From contig WRIC01000001.1 in assembly GCA_009782915.1 (NCBI GenBank), forward strand, positions 84,212 to 148,211: a stretch of 64,000 nucleotides of DNA, in the 5' to 3' direction. The translations under genes and the position numbers were made by a program. Below, in pieces: positions 43,998-53,152 of the stretch. The notes below the pieces were generated by a model. It was not told the DNA's origin. It made no database searches and saw only the letters and a program-made list of their open reading frames with translations. The DNA comes from Propionibacteriaceae bacterium (GTDB taxonomy: Bacteria; Actinomycetota; Actinomycetes; Propionibacteriales; Propionibacteriaceae). Each line of letters begins with the position of its first letter. Within the stretch, counting starts at the first letter, position 1.

Positions 43998-46900
43998 CTA
44001 TTCGCTGCGCAGGGCTTCGACGGGGTCCTTGCGGCTGGCTGCTGAACTGGGGATCAGACCAGCGAGGAAGGTCAGAAGCATTGACACACCGATGAGGATC
44101 ATAGCGGCATTGAACGGGAGTCGAGCGATACGGTCAACATCGGTTAATGCATAGACAATCGGGTTTGCGATCAGAATAATACCGAGGGTGATGAGCACAC
44201 CCATCACACCGGCAACAAACCCAACGATGAGAGTCTCCGCGTTGAACACATTGCCGATGTCGCGCTTGGATGCACCCAAAGCTCGAAGGATACCGATCTC
44301 TTTGCGGCGTTCTAGAACCGAGATGTAGGTGATGACACCAATCATGATGGAGCTCACCACCAACGAGATCGACACGAAAGCAACCAGGACAGCAGAAATC
44401 TTGTCGATGATGTCGGTCACCGATGTCATGAGCGTACCGACAATGTCAGTGAAGGTGATGACCTTGTCCTCGTCTTCAACCTTCATTCGCTCGTTGTAGG
44501 CATCGAGAGAGTCAATGACGGCTTGTTTGGCGGCAAAGTCGTTGGGATAGATGTCGATCGAGTACGGGTTGTCTAGTGTGGCATAGCCCAAGGATTGCAG
44601 ATTTGAATCCAGGGTGTGGCGCTGGCGGCTCATCATCGACATGAGTAGGCTCGTGAACTGTTCAGGGTCAGAATTAAACTGGAAGATGTCAGCAAACTGC
44701 TGGGGGTCAATACTCATCGCTGAAGAAAGCTGGGAAACAATCTGGGTCATCGTAGACTGCATCGCTGCCCCCAGCTGTGTGGACAGGTTACCCATCATCG
44801 CGGAGACCATCATCTCCATGGTGGATTGCATATAACCCGCGAGAGCCTGGGATGCCTGAGCCTCCAGCTGATCGGTGTTGATCGCATTCATCAGCCGTCC
44901 CATGAACACTGCTTGATTCTGTGGCTGGTTAAACCACGCAGCAAAAGAGCCACCAATGTCACCAGGCAGAGAAGGTGCGGTCGTGGGGATTTCGGTGGGC
45001 AAATCGGTGGGGATCGTGGTGGGAATCTCAGTGGGCAATTGTGTGGGAACCTGGGTGGGCTCTGAAGTTGGCTCGCCGCCCTGCGACGGTTCACCTGACG
45101 GTGTTGGTTCGCTCGTTGGCTCAGGGGATGGAGCAGGTTGAGCAGTGGGCGAGTTGGTGGGGGTGAGCCCAGGCGCCTGGGGGAGCTGCGGAAGACCCGG
45201 CGTACCCGATCCAAGGGTGTCACGCAAATAATCACCTACAGTCTGGGTCAGCAGATCAGCCAGAGCATCCTCAGAGATTTCGATACTCATCCCCGACAAC
45301 ATCGCGCCCAAATCCGGTGGGGGAACCTGAGGCATTGACCCACTCATGGACGACATATCCATCGACCCCATTGACGGGTTAGCTGGAATACTCAAACCCG
45401 AGAAATCGAAGTCAAACATCGAAGCCAAAGAATCGGTGTCAATATCGAGCAGGGTAGAGAAATCAAAGTCACCCATCCCCGGATTCTCGGCCTCCTCATC
45501 GAAGGTTTTCCCCGAGAAAACATTCACATCAGGGTTCTTCAATTGGTCGATGACAATGTCGGATTTCGAGGCTTGATCCATGAGCTGATAAACCAAACTC
45601 ATCGGATAATACAATCCGGGACGCAACATCGCTCCACTGGCATCCTCACCAGCAGTGACCACACCCACCACACGCAAGGTGTTGCCACTCGTCACCGCGT
45701 ACCTCATCCACGAATCGTCTTTACTACGATCCGACCACACATTATACGAGGGATCATACTCATAGAATCGGGCAGCGTTCACCTGCTTGAAGGTGACATC
45801 CAGGATGTCGCTGTAGGACAGGTTTAGACGTTCCTTGGGTGGTGAAACTGTCTTGTTTTCAGCCATATCTTGGAGCATCTGTTCGAGTTCAGCTGGGTCA
45901 CGCAAACCCATGGCGTACAAAACAAAGTCAGAGATTCCACCAGAGTTAGTTGTCACCAACACCAGCTCACCCGGGCTGCTGGGCCAATGTCCGGCGAGAA
46001 CCTCGTAGGAATCGGTGACCAGGTTCATATCCTCAGGCAGTGAGCCGAAAACATTCGCTGTCATACCCATGCTCATGATTGCTGAGGAGGAGTCACCACC
46101 AAACCCCAGAGAGGAAAACATGGTGTTGGGGTTGACCTGGCGGATGGTGTCTGTGACGTCAGGATGGAAGATCTGCGGGGTGACATTGTAGTTATATTGG
46201 ATCGAGCGTACGTGCTGGTCGATACCAGCTTCCTCAGAGTCAAGGTATTTCTTCAGCGACTTCAAATCATTGGAGGAAACCTCGGAGAGCATTCGTCCCA
46301 GAACCTTCACCTCATGGACATCGGAATCCCACTCATTGTCGATGACATCTTGGAGGTCTTGTCCGGCTGTGAGCATACTCGCCATGTCGATGCCCTGGGT
46401 TTGAATCTGGAGGGGATACAGCGAGAGTGTGTCTTCTTCGACGCCACGAATATAGGCGTTGACCCCGTTGGCGAGGGCAAGAATAGTAGCGATCCCGACG
46501 ATGCCGATCGAGCCAGCAAAACTGGTCATCAAGGTACGACCCTTTTTGGTCATCAGGTTCTTAAAGCTGAGCGCAATCGCGGTCAAGAAACTCATCGACG
46601 TCCGGCGGGCTTTCTTGGCTGTGCGAGCAGTTCGTGGGGGAGTGTACGGATCAGTGTCACCGACTACTCTCCCATCGCGCAAAGAAATCGTCCTGGTGGC
46701 GTACTCTTCCGCTAATTCAGGATTATGGGTGACCATGATGACTAAGCGCTCCTGGGCAATATCTGCCAGGAGGTTCATCACATGGACCCCGGTTTTGGAG
46801 TCGAGAGCGCCGGTGGGTTCGTCAGCAAGAAGGATCTCTGGATCATTGATCAGGGCTCGGGCGATAGCGACTCGCTGCATCTGCCCGCCGGAGAGCTGAT

Positions 46901-47318
46901 TGGGTTTCTTATGGAGGTGTTCACCGAGGTCAACCTGTTCGAGAGCGATTTTGGCTCGCTGTGTTCTGTCGGCTTTGCTCACCCCAGACAAAGTCAGGGC
47001 AAGCTCGACGTTCGCTAGCACTGTTTGGTGGGGGATGAGATTGTAGTTTTGGAAAACGAAACCGATGCGATTGTTGCGATAGGTGTCCCAGTCACGATCA
47101 GAGTATTGCTGGGTGGAGACATCATCAATAACGAGGTCGCCAGAATCACAGTGGTCCAAACCACCGACCACATTCAGCATCGTGGTTTTCCCGGAACCCG
47201 AGGGCCCGAGGATCGCAACAAACTCATTGTCGCGAAAAGTAACACTGACCCCGTCAAGGGCGGCTTGAGTGAAAGTTCCTGTGTGATAGGTCTTGCGAAC
47301 CTCTTCAAGATGGAGCAT
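43998..47318 (-). CDS. Fused ABC transporter ATPase-permease (MacB/FtsX type) with Pro-Thr-rich linker
   Basis: This 1106-residue protein is taken from the ATG at 47318 with AAGGAGGGG upstream. An ATPase domain fills residues 1-~225 (Walker A GPSGSGKTT, signature LSGGQMQR, Walker [13 protein letters not shown]). The first membrane helix is near 270. A very large extracellular part (~290-960) contains a Pro/Thr/Glu/Ser repeat region (PTEIPTTIPTDLPTEIPTTA, ~720-790). Three C-terminal FtsX helices follow and the protein ends ASRKDPVEALRSE. Such mechanotransmission transporters act in the outer part of the membrane on lipoproteins, peptides or cell-wall enzymes. The substrate is unknown. Confidence 0.85.
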   Translation of the reverse strand: MLHLEEVRKTYHTGTFTQAALDGVSVTFRDNEFVAILGPSGSGKTTMLNVVGGLDHCDSGDLVIDDVSTQQYSDRDWDTYRNNRIGFVFQNYNLIPHQTVLANVELALTLSGVSKADRTQRAKIALEQVDLGEHLHKKPNQLSGGQMQRVAIARALINDPEILLADEPTGALDSKTGVHVMNLLADIAQERLVIMVTHNPELAEEYATRTISLRDGRVVGDTDPYTPPRTARTAKKARRTSMSFLTAIALSFKNLMTKKGRTLMTSFAGSIGIVGIATILALANGVNAYIRGVEEDTLSLYPLQIQTQGIDMASMLTAGQDLQDVIDNEWDSDVHEVKVLGRMLSEVSSNDLKSLKKYLDSEEAGIDQHVRSIQYNYNVTPQIFHPDVTDTIRQVNPNTMFSSLGFGGDSSSAIMSMGMTANVFGSLPEDMNLVTDSYEVLAGHWPSSPGELVLVTTNSGGISDFVLYAMGLRDPAELEQMLQDMAENKTVSPPKERLNLSYSDILDVTFKQVNAARFYEYDPSYNVWSDRSKDDSWMRYAVTSGNTLRVVGVVTAGEDASGAMLRPGLYYPMSLVYQLMDQASKSDIVIDQLKNPDVNVFSGKTFDEEAENPGMGDFDFSTLLDIDTDSLASMFDFDFSGLSIPANPSMGSMDMSSMSGSMPQVPPPDLGAMLSGMSIEISEDALADLLTQTVGDYLRDTLGSGTPGLPQLPQAPGLTPTNSPTAQPAPSPEPTSEPTPSGEPSQGGEPTSEPTQVPTQLPTEIPTTIPTDLPTEIPTTAPSLPGDIGGSFAAWFNQPQNQAVFMGRLMNAINTDQLEAQASQALAGYMQSTMEMMVSAMMGNLSTQLGAAMQSTMTQIVSQLSSAMSIDPQQFADIFQFNSDPEQFTSLLMSMMSRQRHTLDSNLQSLGYATLDNPYSIDIYPNDFAAKQAVIDSLDAYNERMKVEDEDKVITFTDIVGTLMTSVTDIIDKISAVLVAFVSISLVVSSIMIGVITYISVLERRKEIGILRALGASKRDIGNVFNAETLIVGFVAGVMGVLITLGIILIANPIVYALTDVDRIARLPFNAAMILIGVSMLLTFLAGLIPSSAASRKDPVEALRSE

Positions 47319-47430
47319 ATCCCCTCCTTTTCGCCCGAGTGATCTGTGATAGCTACACAATTCTACCGTGGATTAGGTGCACCCCCGCTCGAAAAGCGAT
47401 AACCCCAGGGTTCACTCAGGGTATGGACTA

Positions 47431-47662
47431 AAAGGGGACGGGGCGTTTGTCAGACTAAAAGGGGACGGGGCGTTTGTCACATTCTGAAAACAAATGTTGT
47501 TCGGCTAGACGTGTTTCAACGTCTAGGGTCGTGATGGGGTGGAGGGAATGTGACAAACGCCCCGTCCCCTTTTGGTCAGGGTCGAGGGAATGTGACAAAC
47601 GCCCCGTCCCCTTTTGGTCAGAGGGAATGTGACAAACGCCCCGTCCCCTTTTGGTCAGGGTC
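47431..47662. repeat. Family-2 ends flanking the MITE-like copy
   Basis: A left extra end at 47431-47452 (AAAAGGGGACGGGGCGTTTG) precedes the element, and two extra right ends follow it (about 47590-47617 and 47623-47658), each GAATGTGACAAACGCCCCGT plus CCCCTTTTGGTCAG. The pattern is duplication of the element's ends. No gene is supported in 47319-47678. Confidence 0.85.
47461..47569 (-). mobile_element. MITE-like element, copy 2 (109 bp)
   Basis: Perfect 24-base terminal inverted repeats (47461-47484 and 47546-47569) enclose a 61-base interior with a hairpin CTAGACGT-GTTTCA-ACGTCTAG (47505-47526). It is the reverse complement of the copy at 41147-41268. It lies between divergent ABC transporter genes, so it may also carry promoter or hairpin functions. 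Confidence 0.85.
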
Positions 47663-47678
47663 TCGCTAGACTGAGAGC

Positions 47679-48374
47679 ATGGGGAATCAGACAACACAAC
47701 AGGTGGTGGAACTGCAAGGGGTCACTAAGGAGTACCCGTTGGCCTCGGGTCCCGTGGTTGTTTTAGATAATGTTGACCTCACCATTGATGCCGGTACGAG
47801 TGTTGCTTTGCGGGGGGTGTCGGGGTCAGGGAAATCCACTTTGCTCCACTTGTTGGGGGCCATTGATCGACCCACCTCAGGCAAGGTGATTGTTGACGGT
47901 CACGATCTATCTGATCTGTCCACTGCCCAGCAAGCTGATTTTCGCGCACGCTCGATCGGCTTTGTCTTCCAGTTCTTCAACCTCATGCCCACCTTGACTG
48001 TGGCTGAGAATGTTTCCAGTGGGTTGGAGCCACTCCACATGGCTCGCCGTGCCCGAGAAGAAGCAGTACGCGAAGCGCTGGCCAGTGTGGGACTCATGGA
48101 TCAAGCCAACAAATATCCCGCCCAACTCTCCGGTGGGCAGCAACAACGTGCAGCCATTGCTCGCGCTATCGCCAAGCGGCCACCCGTACTGCTCGCTGAT
48201 GAACCCACCGGCGCACTCGATGTTCATACCGCATCTGTGGTTCTCGACTATCTCGGCAAAATGCAACAGGACATGGGCTGCACCCTCATTGTGGCCACCC
48301 ATGATCCTGTGGTCTCCGATTTTGTGGAAGCGGTCTACCATGTTGGCGGCGGTAGGTTGACCCGTGAACGCTGA
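47679..48374 (+). CDS. ABC transporter ATP-binding protein, LolD/MacB-type
   Basis: This 231-residue protein has Walker [10 protein letters not shown], signature [15 protein letters not shown], Walker [13 protein letters not shown] and the switch His (VATHDP). It belongs to the FtsE/LolD/MacB branch that powers FtsX-type permeases. The permease gene overlaps its end by 11 bases, so they form one exporter. It is divergent from the fused ABC gene across the MITE-like element. Confidence 0.92.
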   Translation: MGNQTTQQVVELQGVTKEYPLASGPVVVLDNVDLTIDAGTSVALRGVSGSGKSTLLHLLGAIDRPTSGKVIVDGHDLSDLSTAQQADFRARSIGFVFQFFNLMPTLTVAENVSSGLEPLHMARRAREEAVREALASVGLMDQANKYPAQLSGGQQQRAAIARAIAKRPPVLLADEPTGALDVHTASVVLDYLGKMQQDMGCTLIVATHDPVVSDFVEAVYHVGGGRLTRER

Positions 48375-50796
48375 GAACCCAACACGCGGCGCCCAGGGGC
48401 CACCCGACCCCTTCGATTCCTCGTTGCCCATCAAACGTCATCTCCTGCCACCAGTGGTGGCCCACCTGCTGGGTTCAGCGAAGTCCATGAAAGGACGCCT
48501 CGCCGCGCTGGTCGCGATCACAGCGTCGTGTATCGGCATCTATGTTGGGGGGCTCTCCGCTATTGATTCCACGTTGACTGCGCGCGATGGGTGGTTCGAC
48601 GAGGGTCATGTCGCTGATCAACAGGTCTATTTCCAGGCTATCCCTGCGCCGCAGGTTCCTGATTTCCTGGAGGTTGAGGGGGTCAGCGACTATCGGGCCC
48701 GTGCGGTCGTACGCGGAACAGTGAGTGTCAAAGGAAACTCCCATCTGACCATGCAAGTGGTGTCGGGGCCTTATCAACGTGAGCTGGATCTACAATCCCT
48801 CGTACTGCTGGAGGGGCGGTTCCTCTCCGAGGATGATACTCGCGGCATCCTCATCGACTGGCATCTTCAGCAATCCCATGGGGTGGAGCTTGGTGACACA
48901 ATCCAGGTCACCTTGGCTGGGGTAGAGAAGTCTTTGCAGGTACGTGGGATCGTCCAGGACGCTGAGTTTTTACTGACACCATCCAACCCATCGTTGTTTA
49001 TTCCCACCAAAGGGTCTCTTGGAATCGGTTTTGTTAACGAGGAAACTCTCGTGGATATCTATGGGTTCCTGCCAGTTAATTCTGTGCTCATCCGCAGCGA
49101 GGACTCCACTGATGATCTGCGTGGGCGCATCCTGGATTTCGCTGCCGACCAGGATCTGACCCAGGCGTACGCGCTGGGGGCAAGCGAACAATTCTCGTCG
49201 CTCTATTTGGAAAAGAACCTCGCTGCTTTCGGTACGGTCGTACCAGTCATTGTCTTAGTGACGGGTTTGTCTTCGGTGTTTGTCACCTTCTTCCTGCTGG
49301 CTCAATGGTTGACCCGTGAACGCCGAGCCCTCGGCGTACTGATGACCCTGGGGTATACCGCACAGCGACTAGCGACGGCTTTCATGGTGGTCATTGCGGG
49401 TTTGGCACTGTCATCGATCGTCCTTGGTGTGGGTGTGGCCTATCTGCTGGCGGGGTTGTTCATTTCACGCTTCGCGACCTCGGTGGGTTTGCCTCGGTCA
49501 CCACTGCATCTCACCGGGTTCTATCTGTTGGTTTCTGCGGTGGCAGCAGGGGTGATGTTTGTCTGCGCAGGAATCTATGCGGCGATTCAGGTGAGCCATA
49601 TGACCCCGCTGGATGCCATGAGGCAGACTTCGGCCACTGGGCGGCATCCGGGTCGATTGTCCGGTTGGCTAGGGGCCGTACTTCCGACGAGTTGGTTGCG
49701 TATCGCTGTTCGCAATACGGTACGCGACAAACTGGTGTCGGTGCTCACTGTGGTGTCGATGGCCCTGGGGTTCGGGATTACCGCTAGCTTCTCGATCGCT
49801 TTCTACTCGGTGATATCGACCGCTCAGGGGCAGGTGAAAGCCAGTGAATGGGATGTTCTGGTGGATTTTCGCACCCCACTAGATGAGGACACCCTGGGTC
49901 GATTGAAAACAGAGTGTGAGGCCGGTGAGATCACCGGGATCGTGCGCGGGGCTATCCAGGCATCCGCCAACTCCACCAACGTCAACCTCTATGCCGGTGG
50001 GTTCGATCCGCAGCACCTGTGGTACAAGATGCCCGTACTGTTGGAAGGAGAAGACGTCCATGCGGGAGCTCCTCGCGGTATCGCACTCGAGGTGTCCACT
50101 GCGCAGGAGCTCCAGGTGACCGTCGGGGATGTGGTGGCCTTGGACTCAACCTCCGGCCATCACCAAGGTGAGGTGATTGGTATCTTCTCCGGGGCTCTAC
50201 CGGGGGAGGCTCGCTTGAGTTTGGCTTTTGCCCAGGAAGTGTTCTCCCTGGAGGATTTACACACTGGGATGCTTCTGCAAGTCAGCGAGGTCGATCAGGT
50301 ATCGAGGTGTCTGAATCGAAGTAGTGTGGTTCAACAGGTAATGCCACTCGATGAGATTCTCGATGAGATCACCTCGTTGTCTGATCAGATCACCTCGATT
50401 TTGCGGATCGGTTCCTCAGTGTCCATGGTGGTGGCTTTGTTGTTTGTCGTGGCCTGCTTGGGTTACACCGTTTTGAAGAGGTCGCCTACTTATCAGTTGT
50501 TGCGTGCTTTGGGGAATCGGAATTGGGTAGTGGTGGCAACGATCCTCACCGAGACGTGGATCCTGGGTTTGTGTGCGATGGTGTTGGCGATCCCTATTGC
50601 CGCTGCTTCGGCGTACTACACAGCGTGGCGTATCTCCCAAGTGTGGTTCCGCGTGGAGTTAGAAATGACGGTTGCTGACTTTGCCCAGACTTTCATCCCT
50701 GCTTTCATCTTGTTGCCCTTGGTGGCCTTGCCCATGGCCCGCTCAGTGTTGGGTGAGTCCCTCGACGAATTCATGCGCTCCCGCGAACTGGGCTAG
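48364..50796 (+). CDS. FtsX/MacB-type ABC transporter permease
   Basis: The protein has 810 residues from GTG 48364. Two FtsX modules are seen: a first helix near residue 40, an extracellular domain (~65-280), three helices (~290-420), then a second helix (~470), a second extracellular domain (~490-660) and three C-terminal helices. This 8-helix arrangement is typical of Gram-positive LolE/BceB-like permeases. It probably extracts or exports a lipophilic compound, lipoprotein or antimicrobial. The sequence ends LDEFMRSRELG. Confidence 0.88.
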   Translation: MNAENPTRGAQGPPDPFDSSLPIKRHLLPPVVAHLLGSAKSMKGRLAALVAITASCIGIYVGGLSAIDSTLTARDGWFDEGHVADQQVYFQAIPAPQVPDFLEVEGVSDYRARAVVRGTVSVKGNSHLTMQVVSGPYQRELDLQSLVLLEGRFLSEDDTRGILIDWHLQQSHGVELGDTIQVTLAGVEKSLQVRGIVQDAEFLLTPSNPSLFIPTKGSLGIGFVNEETLVDIYGFLPVNSVLIRSEDSTDDLRGRILDFAADQDLTQAYALGASEQFSSLYLEKNLAAFGTVVPVIVLVTGLSSVFVTFFLLAQWLTRERRALGVLMTLGYTAQRLATAFMVVIAGLALSSIVLGVGVAYLLAGLFISRFATSVGLPRSPLHLTGFYLLVSAVAAGVMFVCAGIYAAIQVSHMTPLDAMRQTSATGRHPGRLSGWLGAVLPTSWLRIAVRNTVRDKLVSVLTVVSMALGFGITASFSIAFYSVISTAQGQVKASEWDVLVDFRTPLDEDTLGRLKTECEAGEITGIVRGAIQASANSTNVNLYAGGFDPQHLWYKMPVLLEGEDVHAGAPRGIALEVSTAQELQVTVGDVVALDSTSGHHQGEVIGIFSGALPGEARLSLAFAQEVFSLEDLHTGMLLQVSEVDQVSRCLNRSSVVQQVMPLDEILDEITSLSDQITSILRIGSSVSMVVALLFVVACLGYTVLKRSPTYQLLRALGNRNWVVVATILTETWILGLCAMVLAIPIAAASAYYTAWRISQVWFRVELEMTVADFAQTFIPAFILLPLVALPMARSVLGESLDEFMRSRELG

Positions 50797-50799
50797 CGG

Positions 50800-51130
50800 G
50801 ACAGATGGGGACGGGGGTGTTTTGACACAGTGTCCCGGTCAAAGTGTTGTGGGACAGATGGGGATCGCCCCGGTGTCCCATGGTGGGGACTGCCCGGTGT
50901 CCCATGGTGGGGACCGCACCGGTGCCCCATGGTGGGGACCGCGCCGGTGCCCAAGGCTGAAGTCACACGTACCCACCTCCCCGTCACCCTGCGCGAAGTC
51001 GCAGGGTCCAGAAATCACATTTCCACAACTGTAGAGTCTGTTTTCCGTGACTACGCACACAATGACTGGAGCGTGACAAAACAGTACCGTCCCCATCTGT
51101 CCCCCGGACACCGGGGTCTGTCCCCACCGT
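50800..51130. repeat. Repeat cluster: GGTGTCCCATGGTGGGGAC array, REP pair, family-2 ends
   Basis: Units GGTGTCCCATGGTGGGGACT (plus GCCC, 24-25 bases) repeat three times at about 50871-50950. A CCCTGCG REP hairpin (50981-51010) pairs with a decayed inverted TTCCGTG hairpin (ending 51067). TGACAAAACAGTACCGTCCC (51074-51093) is a family-2 end, with a related GGGACGGGGGTGTTTTGACA at the left edge. No gene is supported in 50797-51248. Confidence 0.8.
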
Positions 51131-51161
51131 GACGCTGCCAAGTGTTGTGGAGATGGAAATC

Positions 51162-51188
51162 TGTGGATAACTTTTTTGGTTATCCACA
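51162..51188. promoter_or_regulatory. Converging pair of consensus DnaA boxes
   Basis: TGTGGATAA (51162-51170) and TTATCCACA (51180-51188) are two perfect 9-base DnaA boxes in inverted orientation. With flanking bases they form a 10-bp perfect inverted repeat around a TTTTTTG loop. They lie 61 bases before the yraN start. The pair could bind DnaA, or act as an RNA hairpin. Confidence 0.6.
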
Positions 51189-51248
51189 AGTCAGAGTTTC
51201 CGGTGTCGCGGAGTTGGTTTTTCCCCATTGTTGAGGTGGAGGTAAGAA

Positions 51249-51623
51249 ATGAACCAACACCCAACACTCGGCCAGATCGGTGAGGATCTCGCTGCATCGT
51301 ACCTAGAATCACTGGGTTGGAAGATCCTCGAGCGGAACTGGCGCTGTGGACGCGCTGGGGAGATCGACATTGTTGCCGTCGAGCCGTCGTACCGGCGTGG
51401 GGCGCTGGTTTTCTGCGAGGTGAAAGCCAAGTCGGGACATGGGTTCGGAGAACCCTTAGAAGCGATCACCAGGGAGAAACTCAAGAGGTTGCACCGACTT
51501 GCGTGTCTGTGGATGTCGACCCACGAGATGGGGTACGACCGAGTCAGGATCGATGCGATTGGCATCTTGGCGTTGCCTGGACAAGAACCCACCATTGAAC
51601 ATGCAAAGGCGGTCAGGTTATGA
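51249..51623 (+). CDS. YraN/UPF0102 family endonuclease-like protein
   Basis: This 124-residue protein shows GEDLAASYLESLGWKILERNWRCGRAGEIDIVAVE and LVFCEVKAKSG, the E-x-D-ExK pattern of the restriction-endonuclease-like fold. The function is not established; it is conserved beside comM and dprA in many actinobacteria. The stop overlaps the comM ATG by 4 bases. Confidence 0.92.
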   Translation: MNQHPTLGQIGEDLAASYLESLGWKILERNWRCGRAGEIDIVAVEPSYRRGALVFCEVKAKSGHGFGEPLEAITREKLKRLHRLACLWMSTHEMGYDRVRIDAIGILALPGQEPTIEHAKAVRL

Positions 51624-53152
51624 GTGCGGTGTGGGGGATAGCGCGTGCCCAATCGGTGGCGTTGGTGGGTGTCGATGCGATGCCAATCACGATTGAAGCA
51701 TGGACGGGGTCTGGGCTTCCGCGTACGACGATGGTGGGGTTGCCTGACGCTGCACTCACCCAAGCCAAGGAGAGATGCCGGGCGGCAGTGATTAGTGCAG
51801 GGTACGGGTGGCCGACCCAGGTATTGACCATCAATTTGACCCCGGCGAGTCTGCCGAAAACTGGTTCACACTACGATCTGGGGATTGCGGCGGCTGTCCT
51901 GGCTGCTGAAGGGGTTGTTCATCACACCCAATTGGAGGGTGTGATTCTTCTAGGTGAGCTGGGGTTGGATGGCTCAGTTCATCCTGTACGCGGGGTTCTT
52001 CCTGCACTGTTGGGTGCGCGACGAGTGGGTGTGACCCGCGCTGTTGTTCCAGCCTCACAACTCGGTGAGGCTGCGCTGGTTGACGGTATGGATGTTCGGG
52101 GAGTGAGCCAACTGCGGGAGTTATTGGGTGTTCTGGATGGTGGGCCAGGGGTGACCCCTGTCGCACCAACGAAAGACTCCCGCGCTGAACCCGCCCAACC
52201 TGATCTGAAAGATGTTGTTGGTTTGAAAGAAGCCCGCTGGGCACTTGAGGTGGCTGCAGCTGGTCGCCATCACCTGTATTTTCATGGACCTCCCGGGGTG
52301 GGCAAGACTCTTCTGGCATCTCGTCTTCCTTCCATCTTGCCCAACCTCGCCGGAGAGGAGGCAATGGAGGTCGCTGCGATCCATTCACTGGTGGATGTGG
52401 AGATTGATTCTCTACCTCAGCGACCTCCGTATGCCGCTCCCCATCATTCCGCTTCGGTGGCATCCCTCATTGGTGGGGGTGCTCGGATTGCTCGACCGGG
52501 GGCAGTGTCGCTAGCTCATCGCGGGGTGCTGTTTCTCGATGAGGCTCCGGAGTTTTCGTCCGTGGCGTTAGAGGCGATGCGTACCCCCTTGGAATTGGGG
52601 GAAATCACTTTGGGGCGTTCCCAGATGTCGGTGAAATATCCTGCACGATTCCAACTCGTGCTGGCAGCCAACCCCTGTCCTTGTGGGTTAGCATCCACCC
52701 CGCGTAGCAAGTGTTCGTGCACACCCATGGCGATCAGGAAATATGCCTCACGGATCTCCGGTCCCATCATTGATCGGATCGATATTCAAGCAAAGATCCT
52801 TCCCACCCGGAGCTCGCTGAAACTGGCGGAGGTTGGTGAGGCGGAAAGTTCATCGGTGGTGGCCAATCGGGTACAGGCCGCTCGTGATCGCCAAACTGTG
52901 CGCTTGCGCAACACATCCTGGTCAACCAACGCCGAATTGTCAGGGCGATTTGTTCGCAAGGATCTGCCTCTTCCCTCAGACATGTCGATGGTTGAGGCGG
53001 CAGTCCTGGGTGGAACCTTGTCGGCGCGCGGTGTCGACAAGGTCCTGAAGGTGGCATGGACGGTCGCGGATTTGCTGGGGGCTGATCGCCCTGAAACAGA
53101 CCATCTCGCTGCGGCTTTGGCTTTACGTTTGGGGCAGGAGAATCTGAGATGA
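51620..53152 (+). CDS. comM: ComM/YifB family Mg-chelatase-like AAA ATPase
   Basis: This 510-residue protein has an N-terminal Lon-protease-like S5 domain (VGLPDAALTQAKERCRAAV, YDLGIAAAVLAAEG), an AAA+ domain with Walker A GPPGVGKT and Walker B GVLFLDEAPEF, and the C-terminal Mg-chelatase-like helical domain. The zinc-type CPCG...CSC segment (NPCPCGLASTPRSKCSC) is intact. ComM is a hexameric helicase that widens recombination during natural transformation. It is coupled to yraN and dprA by 4-base overlaps. Confidence 0.93.
   Translation: MSAVWGIARAQSVALVGVDAMPITIEAWTGSGLPRTTMVGLPDAALTQAKERCRAAVISAGYGWPTQVLTINLTPASLPKTGSHYDLGIAAAVLAAEGVVHHTQLEGVILLGELGLDGSVHPVRGVLPALLGARRVGVTRAVVPASQLGEAALVDGMDVRGVSQLRELLGVLDGGPGVTPVAPTKDSRAEPAQPDLKDVVGLKEARWALEVAAAGRHHLYFHGPPGVGKTLLASRLPSILPNLAGEEAMEVAAIHSLVDVEIDSLPQRPPYAAPHHSASVASLIGGGARIARPGAVSLAHRGVLFLDEAPEFSSVALEAMRTPLELGEITLGRSQMSVKYPARFQLVLAANPCPCGLASTPRSKCSCTPMAIRKYASRISGPIIDRIDIQAKILPTRSSLKLAEVGEAESSSVVANRVQAARDRQTVRLRNTSWSTNAELSGRFVRKDLPLPSDMSMVEAAVLGGTLSARGVDKVLKVAWTVADLLGADRPETDHLAAALALRLGQENLR

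Noticed and set aside
51162..51188. Chromosomal origin of replication
   Set aside because: Only two DnaA boxes, no dnaA, dnaN or gyrase genes, and no AT-rich unwinding region nearby.
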